DNA of 64,000 bases from Anaerolineae bacterium (GTDB taxonomy: Bacteria > Chloroflexota > Anaerolineae > Promineifilales > Promineifilaceae), in assembly GCA_020848035.1 (NCBI GenBank), contig JADLAX010000004.1, positions 1 through 64,000 of the forward strand, read 5' to 3'. Below, piece after piece: positions 34,036 through 43,580 of the stretch (position 1 is its first letter; the number at the start of each line of letters is the position of its first letter). A program made the position numbers and the translations under genes. The notes below the pieces were generated by a model, which was not told the DNA's origin, did no database searches, and was given only the letters and a program-made list of their open reading frames with translations.

Positions 34036-36255
34036 TCAGCGACCTCCCTCCAGCTCAAAGATGACCGCGTCCGCATCGCGGTACACCTCCCGCACGTACG
34101 GAGCACCGGCCAGCTTATCCAACAGCTCGGTGTGATGCAGGTCGGCAAAGATGTAGTCTGCGCCAAATTTGTCGCGAATCACGGGAACCGGGTTGGCCAC
34201 CTGCCCCCGGGTAAGCGCCACCCACTCATCGTACAAAGCCAGATCGTAACGAGACAAAAAGGTCGGGTCTAGCCCCACCGTGTAGCGGGCCTCGCTGTTA
34301 TAAAAAAAGAGGCGGGTAAAGTCGTCCCAATCGGCCTGGAAGATCATTCTGCCCGGTTCGCTGTACGCCTTCAGCCACAGCGCCGCGGCCGCATACTGGC
34401 CCGCCGGAGCTGAATCGCCAACGGAGGTGTGGGCTGCCTGAATGGTGCGCCCGCCCGGCAGCAGCAGCAAGGCCACCCCACCAGCCACCAACCAACGATG
34501 CAGCTTTGGCCGGTCCCGTTCCCACCACTTCACCAGCAGCGGAGTTAAGGCCACGGCCGCCAAAATAAGAACAAAAGCAGGAAAATATTCAATAAAACGA
34601 CGCGCCCGCAGCAGCATGATGCCAAAGACGGCCGTTACCCCCAACAAGGTCAACAACCGGGCATCCAGCCGCTCGCCGCGCCAGTTCAGCAGCAGCAAGG
34701 TGCCAAAAAAGAGGGTCAGCGCCAGGCCAGAATTCTCCACCAGCGCCCAGGTGTCGTAAGGGTACCATTCGCTGCCCACTGGAATGGTCGTCGTCCCGGC
34801 CAGCTTGGCCCACAGATGATGGCCAATAAAAACAAGGTTGCGCGGAAAAAACGGGTTCACCACCAGGCCAAAGGCAATGCCCGCCGCCGGATAGGTGAGA
34901 GCTGACCCGATCACCCGGCGCTCGGTGAGGTAGACGGCCGTAACATAAATCCCGCCCAGCACCAGCAGCAGCGGAAAACCATCGTACAGCCAGACGTATA
35001 CCGCGCCCAGCGGCAGCAGCCGTCGGTGTTTGCCCTGCAGCAGCCAGTGCAGCCCCACCACCAGCACCAGCAGCGAAGCAGACTGCACCCGTGGCATGCT
35101 CAGCCGGTAAAGAAATGGCTCCGACAGGGCCAACAGGGCCACCGTCCACAGGGCTGGCCAGCGCACCCCCTGGCCGCGCAGCAGCCACCAGATAGCCATG
35201 AAGGGCAGGGCCGCCATGAGGGTAACGGCCGTTTTCACCCCCTGCGTCAGCGCCAAACCCCCATCCACGGCCGGATCGACCCGGGCAAACAGGGCCAGGT
35301 AGAGATGGTACAGCAGGTGGTGGTTGTAAAAATCGGCTTCGTTCAGGATGGTCAGGGGGAGCAGCGGGCGGGCCAGCAGCCCTTCCTGGCGAATCAGCAG
35401 CGCCATTTTGGCGTGGTAGTAGCCATCGTTGCCCACCAGGGCAGGGGTTGCCGACTGGATGGAAAACAGAACGGCCGTAACCAGCCCAAACAGCACAGCG
35501 GCAGCGGCCGTTTCGCGCAGCCAGTCCGGTGCTTTTTCGGCCGTCCAGCCCTGCTGCTGTGCCGCCTGGCGATAGGTCAGCCAGACCATTGCGCTCACCG
35601 TCATCATTTCGCCGCCTTCTTCCAGCACAATGAGCAGCTCGCGCAGGAAAGGGTGCGGGGCCAGCCATGCCTGGCTCATCACCTGCACCACGTCCGTCGC
35701 GACGCCAAAAAAGAGCAGCCCGGCCAGCGCCAGCAGCAGCTTTTGGCTGAAGCGTCGCGCCGCCCTATCGCTGAACTGGTAGGCAAAAACGAGCGCCGTC
35801 AGGAAACACAACCCACTGACGGCGGCGAAGGCCAGCTCGCCCAGGTCTTGCGGGCGCAGGGTGAGCAGGGCGGGTAAATCGGCCGTTTGCGCCAGCCACA
35901 AACCCGCTACCTCATGCCAGCGCAGCGAATCGTCGAGCAAGAAGAACCCAAACAGTGCCGCCCAGAAGAGATAGAGCGGTGGAGACGGCCGTTTGGCCAA
36001 ACCCGCCAGCAGCACAATCAAACCGCCGTATTTGAAATATTGGAACCACTCGCCATAACCACCATCAACATCCACAAAAAAGGCGTGGTTGCTCAGCAGC
36101 ACGCCGTGAGCCAGCAAAAAGTGGGCCAGCAGCAGCAGCAAATCACCGGCCAACAGGCCCGCAACAAGGCGCGTGGACCGGGTGGTGGTCGTCCATGTCC
36201 ACGTTTTTGGCCGGTGCAGCGAGTTGGTTATGCGAATGTTCAGATCCATCACCAT
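34036..36255 (-). CDS. large membrane protein: unnamed N-terminal membrane domain plus GT-C-like glycosyltransferase
   Basis: 739 aa; the start could be ATG 36255 or 36249. Residues about 30-230 form a six-helix domain with FLLDDSLRWHE (D108, D109, H114, E115) and VLEEGGEMM (E212, E213, E216). The same motif pair occurs in the C-terminal domain of the processive glycosyltransferase at 39520-42021. Residues about 245-620 have many helices and a GT-C-type loop (GNDGYYHAKMALLIRQEG...NEADFYNHHLLYHLYLALF). The C-terminal 120 aa form a soluble domain with QADWDDFTRLFFYNSEARYTVGLDP. It likely transfers a sugar from a polyprenyl carrier on the outer face. No family name can be given. Confidence 0.75.
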   Translation of the reverse strand: MVMDLNIRITNSLHRPKTWTWTTTTRSTRLVAGLLAGDLLLLLAHFLLAHGVLLSNHAFFVDVDGGYGEWFQYFKYGGLIVLLAGLAKRPSPPLYLFWAALFGFFLLDDSLRWHEVAGLWLAQTADLPALLTLRPQDLGELAFAAVSGLCFLTALVFAYQFSDRAARRFSQKLLLALAGLLFFGVATDVVQVMSQAWLAPHPFLRELLIVLEEGGEMMTVSAMVWLTYRQAAQQQGWTAEKAPDWLRETAAAAVLFGLVTAVLFSIQSATPALVGNDGYYHAKMALLIRQEGLLARPLLPLTILNEADFYNHHLLYHLYLALFARVDPAVDGGLALTQGVKTAVTLMAALPFMAIWWLLRGQGVRWPALWTVALLALSEPFLYRLSMPRVQSASLLVLVVGLHWLLQGKHRRLLPLGAVYVWLYDGFPLLLVLGGIYVTAVYLTERRVIGSALTYPAAGIAFGLVVNPFFPRNLVFIGHHLWAKLAGTTTIPVGSEWYPYDTWALVENSGLALTLFFGTLLLLNWRGERLDARLLTLLGVTAVFGIMLLRARRFIEYFPAFVLILAAVALTPLLVKWWERDRPKLHRWLVAGGVALLLLPGGRTIQAAHTSVGDSAPAGQYAAAALWLKAYSEPGRMIFQADWDDFTRLFFYNSEARYTVGLDPTFLSRYDLALYDEWVALTRGQVANPVPVIRDKFGADYIFADLHHTELLDKLAGAPYVREVYRDADAVIFELEGGR

Positions 36256-36316
36256 TTACCCCAAAAGGGAGCAGCCTGGCCCACTCTGGGTAAGTGGGCC
36301 AGGCACGCACCCGGTG

Positions 36317-38791
36317 TTAACCGTTGTTGTTGCCACGACCGCCGTTGTTGTTGCCGCGACCACCGTTCCCATTGTCATTGTGATTGCCACCGGGCGGCGG
36401 CGGTACAACGATGACAATCGGCTGGTAGATGATGATGATGCGGCCAGTAACGACAATTGTGCCATCAAACGCAATGCAGATGGGGAAGGTGACCACGCTG
36501 TCGAGTTCCAAATCGTCCAGATCGTCGAAGTTATCATCGTCGTCCAGCGTCAGTGTGGGCCAATGCTGCAAGGTGAGCTGGTTCGCCTGGATGCCCACCA
36601 CGGTGGTGTTGATGACAAAGCAGCCCAGGCCAAAGCGGGGGGTCAACGGCCGTATTGCCACCACCTGCCACGTGCCATCCCCCGCCAGCCGAATGCGCAC
36701 CCACACCAGGTCACCCACCACAATATTGCCCAGCACCGTGGTGTTGTTGGTCACCACCAGCGGCAAGCCGTTCACCACCCAGGGATCGATGCTGCTGACC
36801 ACACCCACCAAAACAATCGTGTTATTTTCGTCGTCATCGTCATCGTCGTCATCGTCATCGTCGTCAATACGGCCGTAAGGCTCAATGCTGGTGGCTACCC
36901 AGGTGCCATCGCTCAGGATCACCCCGCGCACCCGCACCCGGTCACCTATGGCAATGCCGGGGGCAACGGCCGTCCAGTCACGCGTCGCAAAAGCAATACC
37001 AGCCACCCGCCACGGATCGATGCTTTGCACCAGCCCGGTAAAGACAAACCCCGGCCCATCGTCATCATCATCGTCGTCATCGTCAGACAGTTGGCGAATT
37101 TGTTCGGCCAGCCAGGTGCCGTCGGGCAGGATACGGCCGTCTACCCGCACCAAATCCCCCACCGCCACATCATCATCACGCACCGTGTTGTCATTCACGG
37201 CCACCGCCACCCCAGAGATGGTCCAGCTTCCTGGTCCTGTTGTTTCCACCAGCCCGGTAAAGGTAAACGGCTGAGCGGCCTGGCGGTTGAGCCCTTCGAT
37301 GCGTTCGGCTTGCAGCCCGCCACCCGCCACAATGATGCCCGTCACCTGAACCGCATCCCCCACGGCGAGGTCTGGCTCAATCCGGGTCTGCTCATTAACC
37401 AGCACCAGCTGCCCGGCCACCGTCCAGGCCGCTGGCGTGATTGAATCCACCTGGCCTGTGAGGGTAAAACGATTGGTCACCGCCCGCCGCAGCAAAATAA
37501 TGCGATCAGCCTGGCGACGGCCGTCGTCTAGCAAACGTCCTTCCACCCGCACCACATCACCCACCTGCGCATTGCCCACAATGACGGTCTGGTTGTTGGT
37601 ATCAAATGACTGCCCGCCAATGATCCAGACTGGACCAACCTGGCTCACCTGCCCCTCGCCAGAGATGCGAAAGGCGGGCACTTGTGGGGGGCTGCCAGCC
37701 AGAACGGCCGTCGTCTGCCCCGCCACCACCGGCACCACCTGGTTCAACCCAGTCACGTCCACCCGCCCTTCGGTGACGGCAAACTGGGCCAGCAGGCCCG
37801 GTGTCACCACCACCTGGAACTGCGTACCACGCGCCACACCGGAACCGGCCGGGGTGTTCACCTGGTAAACGGAACCGCCATCGCTGCGGAACTGGACGTT
37901 GTGCGCGCTTTCACCCACGTGCTGGGTCAGCACCACGGTGCGGAACCCTACCTCTGGCCGCTGCGCGTTGAGCTGGTCAATGGAAAGTTCGCTGCTGGCG
38001 TGTACGGTTGCCTGGCTGCCGTCGTAAAAGGTCAGCGTGGCCAGCGAAAGCGCCCCGGTGCGAATGCGCTGCCCGGCGGCCAGGGTGGTCTGGCGCGGCA
38101 GCAGCTGCCAGCGGCCGTCAGCTGTTTGCACCTCAACCACGCCATTGACGGTTTGCAGAACGGCCGTTTCCGCATGAGCGGCCAGGCCCAGTTCCGCCAG
38201 CGGCAGGAAGATCTCAAAAGCAGGGGGGCTGTCGGCAAGCGCGGTTTCCGTTTCGGCGGTGGGGTTGGGAACGGCCGTTTCGCCTGCCTGACCCTCGGCC
38301 TGGTCGCCAGACGCGGCATCGGTTACCGTGGCTGGCTCATCCTGCGCGGCGCGCGGCACCGGGCTGTTTTGCGGCAAACGCAGCAGCCAGACACCGCCCA
38401 CCAGCAGCACAAGGATCAATGCGGCGCCCAGCCCAAAAGCTACCTCACGGCGACGCAGCAAACCATCTACCTGCGTACCCAACCAGATCAAAAGCTGTTC
38501 AGCACGCACCCAAAAGGAGGCTGGCGCAGTTGGCGTCACGGTATTGGCCCGTGGGTACAACTGTTCGGCGGCCCTCAACAACTGGGCACGCTGGGAGAGA
38601 ACGGCCGTATCATCCTCCACCGGGAAAGCCGTCTTCTGCAAACTGGCGGCCAGGTGCAGCAGCCGGGCCTCCTGCTCCGGCAAATCAGCCCCAAGTTCAT
38701 CCAGGGGATAGCCCATTTCCAACTGAGTCAGGTTCACTGCCAACCGATCTTCTGCTTCCATCTTGTTTGCCCTACCATTTAAACTGTTCAT
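36317..38791 (-). CDS. membrane-anchored FecR-like protein with DUF5666-type repeats and aspartate tracts
   Basis: 824 aa. A cytoplasmic N-terminal part (1-110) is followed by one membrane helix (about 115-137; LGAALILVLLVGGVWLL), a Thr/Ala-rich linker and a FecR domain (about 195-345; PRQTTLAAGQRIRTG, SELSIDQLNAQ, GVARGTQFQVVVTPG). About six beta-barrel repeats of roughly 60 aa follow, each with the pattern GxVxxxxPWxIxGxxxxVxxxTxVxxxxxVGDxVxVxGxxxxDGxxxAxxI (DUF5666-type). Two linkers are runs of 9 and 11 aspartates, a likely calcium- or cation-binding feature. The C-terminus is NNNGG-rich. The start overlaps the ECF sigma gene stop by 4 bp, so the protein is probably its regulator or a cell-envelope sensor. 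Confidence 0.82.
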   Translation of the reverse strand: MNSLNGRANKMEAEDRLAVNLTQLEMGYPLDELGADLPEQEARLLHLAASLQKTAFPVEDDTAVLSQRAQLLRAAEQLYPRANTVTPTAPASFWVRAEQLLIWLGTQVDGLLRRREVAFGLGAALILVLLVGGVWLLRLPQNSPVPRAAQDEPATVTDAASGDQAEGQAGETAVPNPTAETETALADSPPAFEIFLPLAELGLAAHAETAVLQTVNGVVEVQTADGRWQLLPRQTTLAAGQRIRTGALSLATLTFYDGSQATVHASSELSIDQLNAQRPEVGFRTVVLTQHVGESAHNVQFRSDGGSVYQVNTPAGSGVARGTQFQVVVTPGLLAQFAVTEGRVDVTGLNQVVPVVAGQTTAVLAGSPPQVPAFRISGEGQVSQVGPVWIIGGQSFDTNNQTVIVGNAQVGDVVRVEGRLLDDGRRQADRIILLRRAVTNRFTLTGQVDSITPAAWTVAGQLVLVNEQTRIEPDLAVGDAVQVTGIIVAGGGLQAERIEGLNRQAAQPFTFTGLVETTGPGSWTISGVAVAVNDNTVRDDDVAVGDLVRVDGRILPDGTWLAEQIRQLSDDDDDDDDDGPGFVFTGLVQSIDPWRVAGIAFATRDWTAVAPGIAIGDRVRVRGVILSDGTWVATSIEPYGRIDDDDDDDDDDDDENNTIVLVGVVSSIDPWVVNGLPLVVTNNTTVLGNIVVGDLVWVRIRLAGDGTWQVVAIRPLTPRFGLGCFVINTTVVGIQANQLTLQHWPTLTLDDDDNFDDLDDLELDSVVTFPICIAFDGTIVVTGRIIIIYQPIVIVVPPPPGGNHNDNGNGGRGNNNGGRGNNNG

Positions 38792-39330
38792 TTCACCGCC
38801 ACTTCCAGTGCCAGCAGACCGCGATGTTGCTGTGATTTCACCGCCGCCACACTTTTGTCTAACATGGCAGCCACTTCTTTAAGGGAATAACCCAGCAAAA
38901 ATCGCAAAATGATCACTTCGCGCTGAATGTCGTCTAACCTGGCCAATGCTTTTTGAACTTCTTCCAATACAAGTTGACGTTCGATCACCACGGCGGGGTT
39001 GTCTTTACGGCTGTTTACCGCTTCAGCCATCACCAACGGCACGTGCTGATATTGATTTTCTTTTCGACCAATGTGATTCACCACATGGTTGTGGGCAATG
39101 CGGTACAACCAGGCGGTAAAAGGCAGCCCCATCTCCCGGTATTCGGGCAGGTGGGTAACCATTTTCAGAAACACCTCACCGACCACATCCTGGGCCAGGT
39201 GGGTGTCGTAAATACGTGCCCGCACATACCGAAAAATTCGGGTATGGTGCCGATCGTAAAGAATTGAGATGGCGTCGTGTTCACCATCCTGGGCGCGTTC
39301 TACCAATTCCGCGTCGCTCAAATCTTGCAT
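38788..39330 (-). CDS. ECF-type RNA polymerase sigma factor coupled to FecR-like gene
   Basis: 180 aa from ATG 39330, which follows an AAAGGAAAC site; the longer frame adds 26 unlikely residues. Region 2 is AILYDRHHTRIFRYVRARI...DVVGEVFLKMVTHLPEYREMGLPFTAWLYRIAHNHVVNHIGRKE. Region 4 is LDDIQREVIILRFLLGYSLKEVAAMLDKSVAAVKSQQHRGLLAL. These are typical ECF features. The TGA overlaps the ATG of the downstream FecR-like gene (ATGA), so the two are translationally coupled, as in sigma/anti-sigma systems that sense the envelope. The target promoter is unknown. Confidence 0.9.
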   Translation of the reverse strand: MQDLSDAELVERAQDGEHDAISILYDRHHTRIFRYVRARIYDTHLAQDVVGEVFLKMVTHLPEYREMGLPFTAWLYRIAHNHVVNHIGRKENQYQHVPLVMAEAVNSRKDNPAVVIERQLVLEEVQKALARLDDIQREVIILRFLLGYSLKEVAAMLDKSVAAVKSQQHRGLLALEVAVK

Positions 39331-39519
39331 CGTGTTTCCTTTCGGGTCAGCCCATACTTGCCATTGGTTTTGTTGTTGAACGGCCGTCTCCGCATACTCG
39401 TGTAACAAAAAAGGGGCAAAAAGGATTCAAAATTCATGCCGGTACAGGTGCGACGCCCTTGCGCTGGTGTCACCCACAAAAGGACGTCGCACCACCTCCG
39501 TTACTCAACTAAAACGCAC

Positions 39520-42021
39520 CTACGGCTGCGAGGTGCCCGTGGAAATACGGCCCGGCGCCGCGATTTGTTGAGTGCCAGGCCAGACTCGTACACTTGGATA
39601 GTGGGCGGCGCAGTAGTTCAGAAGCGCCCCGATAAACACCACCAGACCCGCCATTTCCAGGCTCTCCTCAACGGTGGCAATCAGGCTGTAGGTCCAATTT
39701 TCGTAGCCGTGCAGTTCCGCATGGCGGCTGCCGATAAGCTCGACACCAATCGCCCCACCCACGTAAAGAATCGCCGCCAGCAAAAACTGAACCCGCGTGA
39801 GGACCGGGAGCGCCCACAAGAACTTCAGAAAGAACAACCCCATCGTGAAGACCAGAACGATGCCAGGGATAACCCAGGGGAAGTAGAAAACCCCCAGCGT
39901 GCCATCGCCTAACAGCTGGCCAATCGGAATGTTCAGCCGCTCATGGAATTGCAATGCCTCGTCCAGAGCCATGAGCAAAAACCCAAAGGAAAGAGTCGCC
40001 CATTTTGACGCATGGGGGGACTTCTGCAGGCCAGCCAGCTTGGTTATAACCGCCAGCAAAAACGCGGCGATAAGAATCAGGAAGACCGAGAAAGTGGTTG
40101 GGACGTTCTGCTCTGTATCGATGTAGAACAGAGGCACAAGCCCATAGAAATAAGGATCCCCAAGTTCGAACCTGGCAAACTGGCCACCCAGGCTCAGAAG
40201 CACCAGAAGAAAGGCCACCGCACCCAACATTCGCGTATAAAACTGCCTGCTTTCCAGCGTACTGCGCCACAAGTCCTGAACCGAAGCGAGAAGCCTGTCC
40301 TGGTCAAGCACAAAACATACCTTACCCGCATGGTCGCCATAAAAAAAGGCCAGATAGAGAACGCAGCCCGCCACAAGCGTGGCGGCAAGGGCGCTCCAGT
40401 ACAGCCCGGAGCTGGCGAAGTGTACCGCCCAGACAAGCTGGTAAGTGATGAAAAACAACTCACCTAAAACATATGGCCAGTGGACCTTAACCTGATCAAT
40501 TTTCTTGAAGACCGGTGCCCGACCCGCGGCAGGGGTGTTGTGCGTCTCCCCATGCGTAACCGAGGCGGCTTTGGGGGTACGTTCGAACTCACTGTTTAGC
40601 GGGCCAAACAGCCCCTCGGCAAAGGCGTTCACCTGATGCGCGAGCATCCCGGTGCCAATGGCCGCCAGGGGGACCACCCGCCCGAAGCGGCTCCAGAAGC
40701 TCGTCCGGTCGAGCGGTTCGGCATAGGTGTATTGGGTCTCACGCGCCGTTATAACGCCGGATACCGTCAGCCAGAGGGCGCTGGGTATCAGGTAGATGGC
40801 CAGGCCCAACTGCGGGTTCAATGCCCCCAGCCAGAGACCGGTGAGGATGGCAAACGGCACCACCAGCATCCAAATTGCCCATAACGGCCACTGCCACGAA
40901 ATGCACATCAGATAGAGTAGCTGCAAGCGGCGCAGCGGCGACGCAGGATAGTCAAAAAGCAGCGTGCGCAGGTGCAGGCGCTGGACCTGGACCCAACCTT
41001 GCGTCCACCGTTTTTGCTGGGCTTTGTAGGCGGTGTATGTGGCGGGCAGCTCGGCAGGCACCACAATCTCTTTGACAAACTTGGTGCGATACCCGGCAAA
41101 AAGTACCCGGAAGCTGAGTTCACCATCTTCTACCAGGCTGGTGGCGCGCCAACCGCCAGCCGCCTCAATCGCCGAGGCCCGCCACACACCAGCCGTGCCC
41201 GTAAAGTTGACAAAGTTCAGCGAGGCCGAGCGCCAGGCCATTTGCAGGGTGTGGTGGTCGTCTACCCACAACGATTGGGCCTGGGTTAAGGCGGACTGGT
41301 CGTGATTGAGATGACCCCACTGGGCCTGCACCAGGGCCAGGTCGGCGTCTGGCTGACCATCGGGCTGGTAAAAGTGGGGGATGGTCCGCAGCAGGAAATC
41401 GGCGGGTGGCATAAAATCGGCGTCGAAGATGACCAAAAATTCGGCGTCGGTGTGCTGGCGTCCTACCTCCAGGGCACCAGCTTTGTAGCCGTAGCGATTG
41501 GTGCGATGCAGGACGCGGCAGTCGATCCCCTGCGCCCGGACCTCGGCGCTGACCTGCTCCACCAAACGTCGGGTGTACTCGTCGGTGGAGTCATCCAACA
41601 CCTGAATGCTGAACCGGTCTGCGGGCCACTGCATCCTGGCGGTGGCCTCAATCACCCGCCGCGCCACGGTATGTTCGTTAAACATGGGTAACTGCACGCA
41701 GACGGTGGGGAACAGTTGCGGCAGCTGGCCCGGCTGCGCTGCGGCGCGACCTTTCCAGTAATAGCCGAGGCGCTCCACGATACCCATGATGAGAAAAAAG
41801 AGAATACCCAGAAAAGGCAGGTGCAATACGGCCGTTAATCCCCACCATCCCGCACTGCCTACTTCAACCCAGGCTGCCTCCCCATTCTCGCGAGCGCGAT
41901 TGAGGAACAGCCCCGCCGCGACTGTCATCAAAATAACCAGAATGCCGGGCATCCACCAGCGGAGCCCGATCTGAAGTATCGGTTGGAAAATATTAAATGT
42001 TGCTTTTGTGGTCTGGTTCAT
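39520..42021 (-). CDS. processive GT2 glycosyltransferase (cellulose/mannan-synthase-like) with extra C-terminal membrane domain
   Basis: 833 aa. Two N-terminal helices lead into a GT2 catalytic domain (about 100-340) with VQLPMFNE, LDDSTDEYT, the DxD FDADFMPP, the catalytic VEDGELSFR and QQKRWTQGW. This is the D,D,D,QxxRW signature of CslA/CesA-like synthases (closest in style to beta-mannan or glucan synthases). Further helices and a soluble linker (residues about 500-530) follow. The last about 240 residues form a six-helix domain with LDEALQFHE (D687, E688, H693, E694) and VEESLEM (E785, E786, E789), shared with the protein at 34036-36255. The polymer made is unknown. Confidence 0.85.
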   Translation of the reverse strand: MNQTTKATFNIFQPILQIGLRWWMPGILVILMTVAAGLFLNRARENGEAAWVEVGSAGWWGLTAVLHLPFLGILFFLIMGIVERLGYYWKGRAAAQPGQLPQLFPTVCVQLPMFNEHTVARRVIEATARMQWPADRFSIQVLDDSTDEYTRRLVEQVSAEVRAQGIDCRVLHRTNRYGYKAGALEVGRQHTDAEFLVIFDADFMPPADFLLRTIPHFYQPDGQPDADLALVQAQWGHLNHDQSALTQAQSLWVDDHHTLQMAWRSASLNFVNFTGTAGVWRASAIEAAGGWRATSLVEDGELSFRVLFAGYRTKFVKEIVVPAELPATYTAYKAQQKRWTQGWVQVQRLHLRTLLFDYPASPLRRLQLLYLMCISWQWPLWAIWMLVVPFAILTGLWLGALNPQLGLAIYLIPSALWLTVSGVITARETQYTYAEPLDRTSFWSRFGRVVPLAAIGTGMLAHQVNAFAEGLFGPLNSEFERTPKAASVTHGETHNTPAAGRAPVFKKIDQVKVHWPYVLGELFFITYQLVWAVHFASSGLYWSALAATLVAGCVLYLAFFYGDHAGKVCFVLDQDRLLASVQDLWRSTLESRQFYTRMLGAVAFLLVLLSLGGQFARFELGDPYFYGLVPLFYIDTEQNVPTTFSVFLILIAAFLLAVITKLAGLQKSPHASKWATLSFGFLLMALDEALQFHERLNIPIGQLLGDGTLGVFYFPWVIPGIVLVFTMGLFFLKFLWALPVLTRVQFLLAAILYVGGAIGVELIGSRHAELHGYENWTYSLIATVEESLEMAGLVVFIGALLNYCAAHYPSVRVWPGTQQIAAPGRISTGTSQP

Positions 42022-42190
42022 CTGTGCTTTTTGACTCCTTTCAACGTTTTGTTTTTAGACTTTGCTGCACCTGAAAAATCAGGCCCTCAAGCAAACAGAG
42101 GCGATGCGGCGTCAAAAAATACACAAATGGAAAATCGGTTTAAGGATTGTCTAATTTTTGTTTAGTTTTGTTACAAATTTCAACGCTTGC

Positions 42191-42210
42191 TACAATCTAT
42201 CGAATAGATT
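42191..42210 (+). promoter_or_regulatory. -10-like box and small operator in front of ECF sigma gene
   Basis: TACAAT at 42191-42196 overlaps a 7-bp inverted repeat AATCTAT-CGA-ATAGATT (42194-42210), which ends 9 nt before the sigma gene's ATG. The inverted repeat could be a repressor or sigma-autoregulation site. Transcript leaders would be very short. Confidence 0.4.
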
Positions 42211-42219
42211 TTGGTTTGT

Positions 42220-42780
42220 ATGCGTAACTACGAAAATTTCTCCTCCACCCAACTGATTGAAGCCTGCCGCCAACAAGATCATCTTGCCTGGAACGAGCTG
42301 GTGGCCCGCTACGAGCGCCTGGTTTTTACTGTGCCGCTGCGCTACGGCCTGCCGCGAACGGAAGCGGAGGATGTGTTCCAGGCTGTCTGGCTGACGCTGT
42401 TGAACAACCTGCAGGCATTGGAGCAGCCTGAGCGCATTGGGGCGTGGCTGGTAACCACGGCTAAACGGGAAACGTGGTCACGGCGGCGCGGCGCGGATTA
42501 TGACCAGGATGCCGGGGTCACGGTGGAGCAGCTGAATGAGCTGATTGCGGCCGAAGAAACAAGTGAGGAGATGATTGTGCAGTACGAACGGCAAACGGCC
42601 GTTCGCCGTGCCCTGTCCCTCTTAGAAGAAAAATGTCAGAAATTGTTGCAGCTGCTCTATTACCCTACGGAAAAAGTAGAGTACAGCGACATTGCCAGTC
42701 AGCTAAACGTGCCGGTGGGTTCCATTGGCCCAACCCGCGCCCGCTGCCTGGAAAAGCTGCGCAAGGCAATGGAGCGATAA
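42220..42780 (+). CDS. ECF-type RNA polymerase sigma factor
   Basis: 186 aa from ATG 42220 (a TTG three codons earlier is less likely). Region 2: NELVARYERLVFTVPLRYGLPRTEAEDVFQAVWLTLLNNLQAL and GAWLVTTAKRETWSRRR. Region 4: LLEEKCQKLLQLLYYPTEKVEYSDIASQLNVPVGSIGPTRARCLEKLRKAM. The VGSIGPTRARCLxxLR recognition helix marks a well-known ECF subgroup. The next gene, 80 nt downstream, encodes a membrane protein with a Cys-x2-Cys motif and is the likely anti-sigma factor. Confidence 0.9.
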   Translation: MRNYENFSSTQLIEACRQQDHLAWNELVARYERLVFTVPLRYGLPRTEAEDVFQAVWLTLLNNLQALEQPERIGAWLVTTAKRETWSRRRGADYDQDAGVTVEQLNELIAAEETSEEMIVQYERQTAVRRALSLLEEKCQKLLQLLYYPTEKVEYSDIASQLNVPVGSIGPTRARCLEKLRKAMER

Positions 42781-42860
42781 GTTGGCACTTTGTTCACCCC
42801 ACTTCACTTTGGCTGTATTTATCCGGCAAGCTGTTGCTCTGTAGAAGCAATGAATAAATC

Positions 42861-43580
42861 ATGACACATTTAACGTTTGAGCAACTGGTTGATTATGTAG
42901 AGGGACGCCTGAACCCGGCTGAGCTGGCGGAGGTTCAGGCGCACCTGTCTACCGGCTGCGCCACATGCCAGGCGGAGTTGGCCTGGGTGGAACAAACGTT
43001 AGGGGCAATGGCCACCGACACCTGGGAAGCGCCGACGGCGGCCGCCAGCGAGGCGGCGCGGCAGCTGTTCCCGGTACCAACGACGATCGATCCGCTGCCC
43101 ATCTGGCGGCGTGTGCCCGTAGCGGTGGGGGCAACGGCCGTACTCATTGCCGCCCTTTTGCTCTTGGTCTGGCTCTACTTCAACCGGCCCGCACCCATTG
43201 AACCTGAGCCAACCCATACCCCCACGCCAACCGCCCCTGCGGTTGAGGATGAGGCGGTCGCCACGCCAGTGCCGCCTGGCACCACGCCAGTTCCGCCTGG
43301 CACCACGACTCCCCCCAGCCTTCAGGCAACCGCCACGGCAACCCTCACGGCGACGCAAACCGCCACCAGCAGCCCGACGGCAGCCGCTACGGCCACGCCA
43401 CGACCCACCGAAACGATGGCAGCAACGGCCGTACCGCCCACCCGCACAACAGCCCCCCCTACCCAACCGCCGCCGCCCCCCAGCGTGCCCACCCAACCGC
43501 CCGATGATGATGACGATGACGACGGCGGTGATGACGACGATGATGGCGGTGGTCGTGATGACGATGACGGCGATGACTAA
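42861..43580 (+). CDS. putative membrane anti-sigma factor with Pro/Thr linker and Asp/Gly-rich tail
   Basis: 239 aa. The N-terminal 50 residues read TFEQLVDYVEGRLNPAELAEVQAHLSTGCATCQAEL, a zinc-binding anti-sigma-like helix pair with H-x4-C-x2-C. A helix at about 90-112 (RVPVAVGATAVLIAALLLLVWLYF) crosses the membrane. Outside is a Pro/Thr-rich low-complexity region (with a short tandem TPVPPGT repeat) and a tail of about 27 residues that is mainly Asp and Gly. The architecture is sigma-binding domain inside, acidic unstructured tail outside. The latter could bind calcium or the cell wall. The pair with the ECF sigma gene is inferred from order and direction. Confidence 0.75.
   Translation: MTHLTFEQLVDYVEGRLNPAELAEVQAHLSTGCATCQAELAWVEQTLGAMATDTWEAPTAAASEAARQLFPVPTTIDPLPIWRRVPVAVGATAVLIAALLLLVWLYFNRPAPIEPEPTHTPTPTAPAVEDEAVATPVPPGTTPVPPGTTTPPSLQATATATLTATQTATSSPTAAATATPRPTETMAATAVPPTRTTAPPTQPPPPPSVPTQPPDDDDDDDGGDDDDDGGGRDDDDGDD

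Noticed and set aside
36829..37085. GTCATC-type tandem runs as possible CRISPR or microsatellite array
   Set aside because: They are the codons of aspartate tracts in a well-supported minus-strand gene. There are no spacers. No CRISPR array or cas gene was seen in the window.
43240..43310. Short tandem repeat (TPVPPGT units)
   Set aside because: It is part of the low-complexity Pro/Thr linker of the anti-sigma-like protein and is too short to suggest a separate element.
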